Notes under the pieces: generated by a model
Database searches by the model: none
What the model saw: only the letters and a program-made list of their open reading frames with translations
What the model was told of the DNA's origin: nothing
Origin: Panacagrimonas sp041635265
GTDB taxonomy: Bacteria; Pseudomonadota; Gammaproteobacteria; Nevskiales; Nevskiaceae
DNA: 17,982 nucleotides
Direction: 5' to 3'
NCBI GenBank assembly: GCA_041635265.1
Contig: JBFJJV010000059.1
Location: forward strand, 1 to 17,982
Translations under genes and position numbers: made by a program
In this document: one piece after another, positions 15,423 through 17,982 of the stretch
How positions within the stretch are numbered: the first letter of the stretch is position 1
How the letters are laid out: each line of letters starts with the position of its first letter

Positions 15423-16451
15423 ATGAAGTACAAAAATCTCGCAAATACTGAACTCAGTGTCAGTGAAATCTGCCTCGGGAGCATGACTTGGGGGCAGCAG
15501 AATACCGAAGCAGAAGCACACGAGCAGATGGACTATGCCCTGTCCTGTGGCGTGAATTTCATCGATACCGCAGAGATGTACCCGGTGCCGCCCATGGAAA
15601 ACACCCAGGGCCGCACTGAACAATACATTGGCAGCTGGCTCAGAAAATCCGGAAAGCGCAAGGAGATCGTTCTTGCCAGCAAGGTCACGGGGCCGGGCTT
15701 TGGCTATCTGCGAGGCGGAACGAAGCTGGATCGTCAGTCTGTGCTTAGTGCCTGCGAGGAGAATCTGAAGCGGCTTCAGACCGACTACATCGATCTCTAT
15801 CAAATCCACTGGCCGCAAAGATCCACCAACTATTTCGGCAGGCTCGGCTATGAGCATAGTGATGAGAATTTAATCCCCATAGAAGAAACATTGGGCGCGC
15901 TCAATGAGCTCGTTCAACAGGGCAAGATCCGCTATTTTGGCGTGTCCAATGAAACAGCATGGGGTGTTTCCGAGTACCTGCGCCTGTCACGGGAAAAGAA
16001 GCTGCCTCGGATTATCTCTATCCAGAATCCTTACAGCCTGCTCAATCGCAGCTTCGAAATTGGACTGGCCGAGTTTGCCCACCGAGAACAGGTTCCGCTG
16101 CTCGCCTACTCGCCGCTGGCCTTTGGTGTGCTCACCGGAAAATACCTGGACGGTGCCAAACCCGAAGGCGCCCGCGTGACTCTGTTCGAGCGATTCGCGC
16201 GCTATTCCAATCAGCAAGCCGAAGCCGCCAGCGCTGCTTATGTCGACCTAGCCCGTCGTAGCAAACTCGACCCGGCACAGATGGCACTCGCCTTCGTCAA
16301 TTCGCGGCCCTTTGTTGGCAGCACCATCATCGGTGCGACCAGCATGGAACAACTACGAACAAACATCGCTTCGAGTGAAGTGATCCTTTCCAAGGACGTG
16401 CTGGCCGATCTTGAGAAGATTCACGCGCGCTACACCATTCCCTGCCCTTAA
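15423..16451 (+). CDS. tas: Tas-family NADP-dependent aldo/keto reductase
   Basis: TIM-barrel oxidoreductase of 342 residues, strongly resembling E. coli Tas throughout: GSMTWGQQNTEAEAHEQ, DTAEMYPVPP, YQIHWPQRSTN, SIQNPYSLLNRSFE and LDPAQMALAF. The aldo/keto reductase tetrad is present: Asp48, Tyr53, Lys87 and His129. The NADPH-binding region near the C-terminus reads STIIGATSMEQLRTNI. The physiological substrate of Tas is not known to me; in E. coli extra Tas relieves tyrosine auxotrophy in some backgrounds. The start ATG has only a weak AGAG upstream. It converges with the DUF389 gene, leaving 19 bases between stops and no visible terminator. Confidence 0.95.
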   Translation: MKYKNLANTELSVSEICLGSMTWGQQNTEAEAHEQMDYALSCGVNFIDTAEMYPVPPMENTQGRTEQYIGSWLRKSGKRKEIVLASKVTGPGFGYLRGGTKLDRQSVLSACEENLKRLQTDYIDLYQIHWPQRSTNYFGRLGYEHSDENLIPIEETLGALNELVQQGKIRYFGVSNETAWGVSEYLRLSREKKLPRIISIQNPYSLLNRSFEIGLAEFAHREQVPLLAYSPLAFGVLTGKYLDGAKPEGARVTLFERFARYSNQQAEAASAAYVDLARRSKLDPAQMALAFVNSRPFVGSTIIGATSMEQLRTNIASSEVILSKDVLADLEKIHARYTIPCP

Positions 16452-16470
16452 AGCCCGACGCCGGACCTGC

Positions 16471-17982
16471 TTAGCGACGCAGACGAACATCCAGTTGCAA
16501 TTCCAGCGGTCGTTCCAGCCGTTTCTCAAGTACCGCTTTGATGGCGTCTACATCAGATTCACTCAACCATTCGGGACTCAGGACGACAGCGCGCACGACC
16601 AAGTGATCCCCCTCCAAGATGACTTGCGGTTCCTGCAGGAAATATTCTTGCACGCCAATCTTCACTGGCGCGGCACGAAGCGCAATTTCGATCTCGGAAA
16701 TCAGAACGATTTGATTGAAGGAGAAATAAAGCGGCACCGACATCAGCGCCACGGCCAGCGCCAGGATGCGCAGGCCGCGCACCGCGGTCTTGACCGGGGC
16801 ATAGCCAAGAATCATGAAAGTCAGTGCAGCCGCTGCAGCAATGCCGACGAGGTTGGTCAGGAACAGCAGCATGGCACCGCCAAAGATGCCGAGATCAGCC
16901 CAGCCGATGCCGATGCCCGCCACTGCCAACGGCGGCACCAGGGCCACGGCGATCGCAACGCCGGGCAGGGATTTCATGACGTGCTCGCGTGTGTAGGCGT
17001 AGGCGGCAGCGACACCGGATACGACGGCCACGGCAAGATCGAATATGGCGGGATGCAGGCGGGCCTGTATTTCGGACGTGATTTGAGTCACAGGCATCAT
17101 GGCGGCGAGAAGTGCGGATATGGCAAGCGCCAGAACGACGCCAATGGCAATGGTCTTGGCTGAAGCCAGCATCAAGCTGCTGTCCCTGCGCAAGACACCC
17201 ATCGACAGGGAAATGATTGGCGCCATCAGTGGCGCCAGAATCATGGCGCCGATAATGATCGCTGCACTGCCCAGGACCAACCCGAGTGAGGCCAGCAAGG
17301 CCGAAGCCACCGTGAGGATGACGTAGTCCGCGGTGACGCGAGCGTTGTCCCGCAGCATCTGAAACAGGTCTGCGAAGTCTTCCTCCAGCACGCGGGTGAA
17401 CAGCGGTAGCCCGCCGCTGATGACTTTGAGCCGCTGCTCATTCTCAGGCAAGGTTCTTAGACGCAATGAGTCGCGCTCATCGGTGCCGACCGGATTATTT
17501 TCCTCAAACCCAGCACCAGGTTTGATCTGCAAAGCTTTTGCGAACACCTCAAATTCGATGCGCTCAGCGCTTCGTTTCCGACCATCTATCCGATAGGGCA
17601 AAGGTTGCTCGGAGCTAATGATCAGGCGACGCGTCTTGATGAAGGAGATTGCCCGCGGCAGCGCGCTGCCACCGAAAATGGCTCGCAACAGAACGAACAG
17701 ATAAGCCACAACCGAAGTGGGCGCAATCAGCATCGCGGACAGACGCGCGTCGCAAGCGGACATGCGCTCACCAAGCAGGGCGTTCGAGAGCTTGTCTGCG
17801 TCATTCTCCAACACCACGATGCCGGTCACAGCAGAATGGCGCGCGCGCTCCTCATCGCCAATTTGCAGTTGTACTGAACTGGGTCGGATGCGGAAAAGCG
17901 AGCGCGCAGTCTTCCAGAACAGCCCCAGAGCCAGAGCCATGCGTTGCCAGCCAGAGCTCTGGCCACGGATGAATGCCTGTCC
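16471..17982 (-). CDS. DAGK-like domain fused to DUF389 membrane protein (partial, 5' end outside)
   Basis: The frame is open to the window edge; the first ATG inside is at 17940, with 14 further in-frame codons before it, so the protein probably starts outside. Numbering from that ATG, residues 1-142 look like the C-terminal lobe of a diacylglycerol/lipid kinase (DAGK_cat, YegS/BmrU type): a beta-rich stretch, then TRRLIISSEQPLPYRIDG and EVFAKALQIKPG, the usual end of that fold. After a linker, residues about 185-415 form the DUF389 domain with around seven hydrophobic helices, including GAMILAPLMAPI (231-242) and GVAIAVALVPPLAVAG (327-342). A soluble tail (416-489) follows. The usual DGE near the kinase-lobe end is DGR here and the upstream DG-x-LD pattern is lost, so kinase activity is doubtful. 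DUF389 has no assigned function that I know. Confidence 0.85.
   Translation of the reverse strand, partial: GQAFIRGQSSGWQRMALALGLFWKTARSLFRIRPSSVQLQIGDEERARHSAVTGIVVLENDADKLSNALLGERMSACDARLSAMLIAPTSVVAYLFVLLRAIFGGSALPRAISFIKTRRLIISSEQPLPYRIDGRKRSAERIEFEVFAKALQIKPGAGFEENNPVGTDERDSLRLRTLPENEQRLKVISGGLPLFTRVLEEDFADLFQMLRDNARVTADYVILTVASALLASLGLVLGSAAIIIGAMILAPLMAPIISLSMGVLRRDSSLMLASAKTIAIGVVLALAISALLAAMMPVTQITSEIQARLHPAIFDLAVAVVSGVAAAYAYTREHVMKSLPGVAIAVALVPPLAVAGIGIGWADLGIFGGAMLLFLTNLVGIAAAAALTFMILGYAPVKTAVRGLRILALAVALMSVPLYFSFNQIVLISEIEIALRAAPVKIGVQEYFLQEPQVILEGDHLVVRAVVLSPEWLSESDVDAIKAVLEKRLERPLELQLDVRLRR

Noticed and set aside
16411..17163. 250-codon plus-strand frame over the DUF389 gene
   Set aside because: It is Gln/His/Arg-rich shadow sequence opposite hydrophobic helices of a clear membrane protein and overlaps the end of tas.

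Overview
The window looks like chromosomal DNA from a gammaproteobacterium. By eye the GC content is in the high fifties. The ntrB-ntrC pair, the thiS-thiG-trmB cluster, a Tas-type aldo/keto reductase closely resembling the E. coli protein, a class I phosphoribulokinase and a WS/DGAT acyltransferase suggest a free-living member of the Xanthomonadales/Nevskiales/Chromatiales side of the class. I cannot name a genus. I see no rRNA, tRNA, insertion sequence, prophage, CRISPR array or integrase. Coding density is high, and no gene-free stretch exceeds about 250 bases.

Layout, left to right. (1) 1-252: the C-terminal end of an unidentified gene and its intrinsic terminator. (2) 279-5045: a TetR-family regulator on the minus strand, divergent from a plus-strand operon. 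That operon encodes a POT-family peptide/proton symporter, a lipoprotein of the angiotensin-converting-enzyme (M2) family overlapping it by four bases, and a small four-helix membrane protein. The peptidase should cut dipeptides from peptide C-termini outside the inner membrane, and dipeptides are what the symporter imports, so this reads as a peptide-scavenging unit. Two inverted repeats in the divergent intergenic region are candidate operators. (3) 5060-8666, minus strand: a secreted DUF4124 protein, then ntrB and ntrC (nitrogen two-component system). A strong sigma-54 promoter match and two NtrC-type palindromes two helical turns apart lie upstream of ntrB, which indicates nitrogen-dependent autoregulation. 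glnA, the usual neighbour, is absent. (4) 8777-11157: a minus-strand WS/DGAT acyltransferase (wax ester or triacylglycerol synthesis) divergent from an LipA/MptpB-like tyrosine phosphatase. (5) 11214-12440, minus strand: a family III CoA-transferase. (6) 12615-14401, plus strand: thiS, thiG and trmB (thiazole synthesis and tRNA m7G46 methylation). (7) 14506-16451, plus strand: a phosphoribulokinase with an intact active site and a Tas-like aldo/keto reductase, with no RuBisCO gene in view. (8) 16471-17982, minus strand: a membrane protein in which the C-terminal lobe of a diacylglycerol-kinase-like domain is joined to a DUF389 membrane domain. Its frame stays open to the window edge.

The most notable items are the POT/ACE-like operon, the sigma-54/NtrC control region that places the predicted transcript start only about four bases before the ntrB start codon, and the DAGK-like/DUF389 fusion whose kinase motifs look worn. 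I did not find an unmistakable new system. These three are the best candidates for follow-up.
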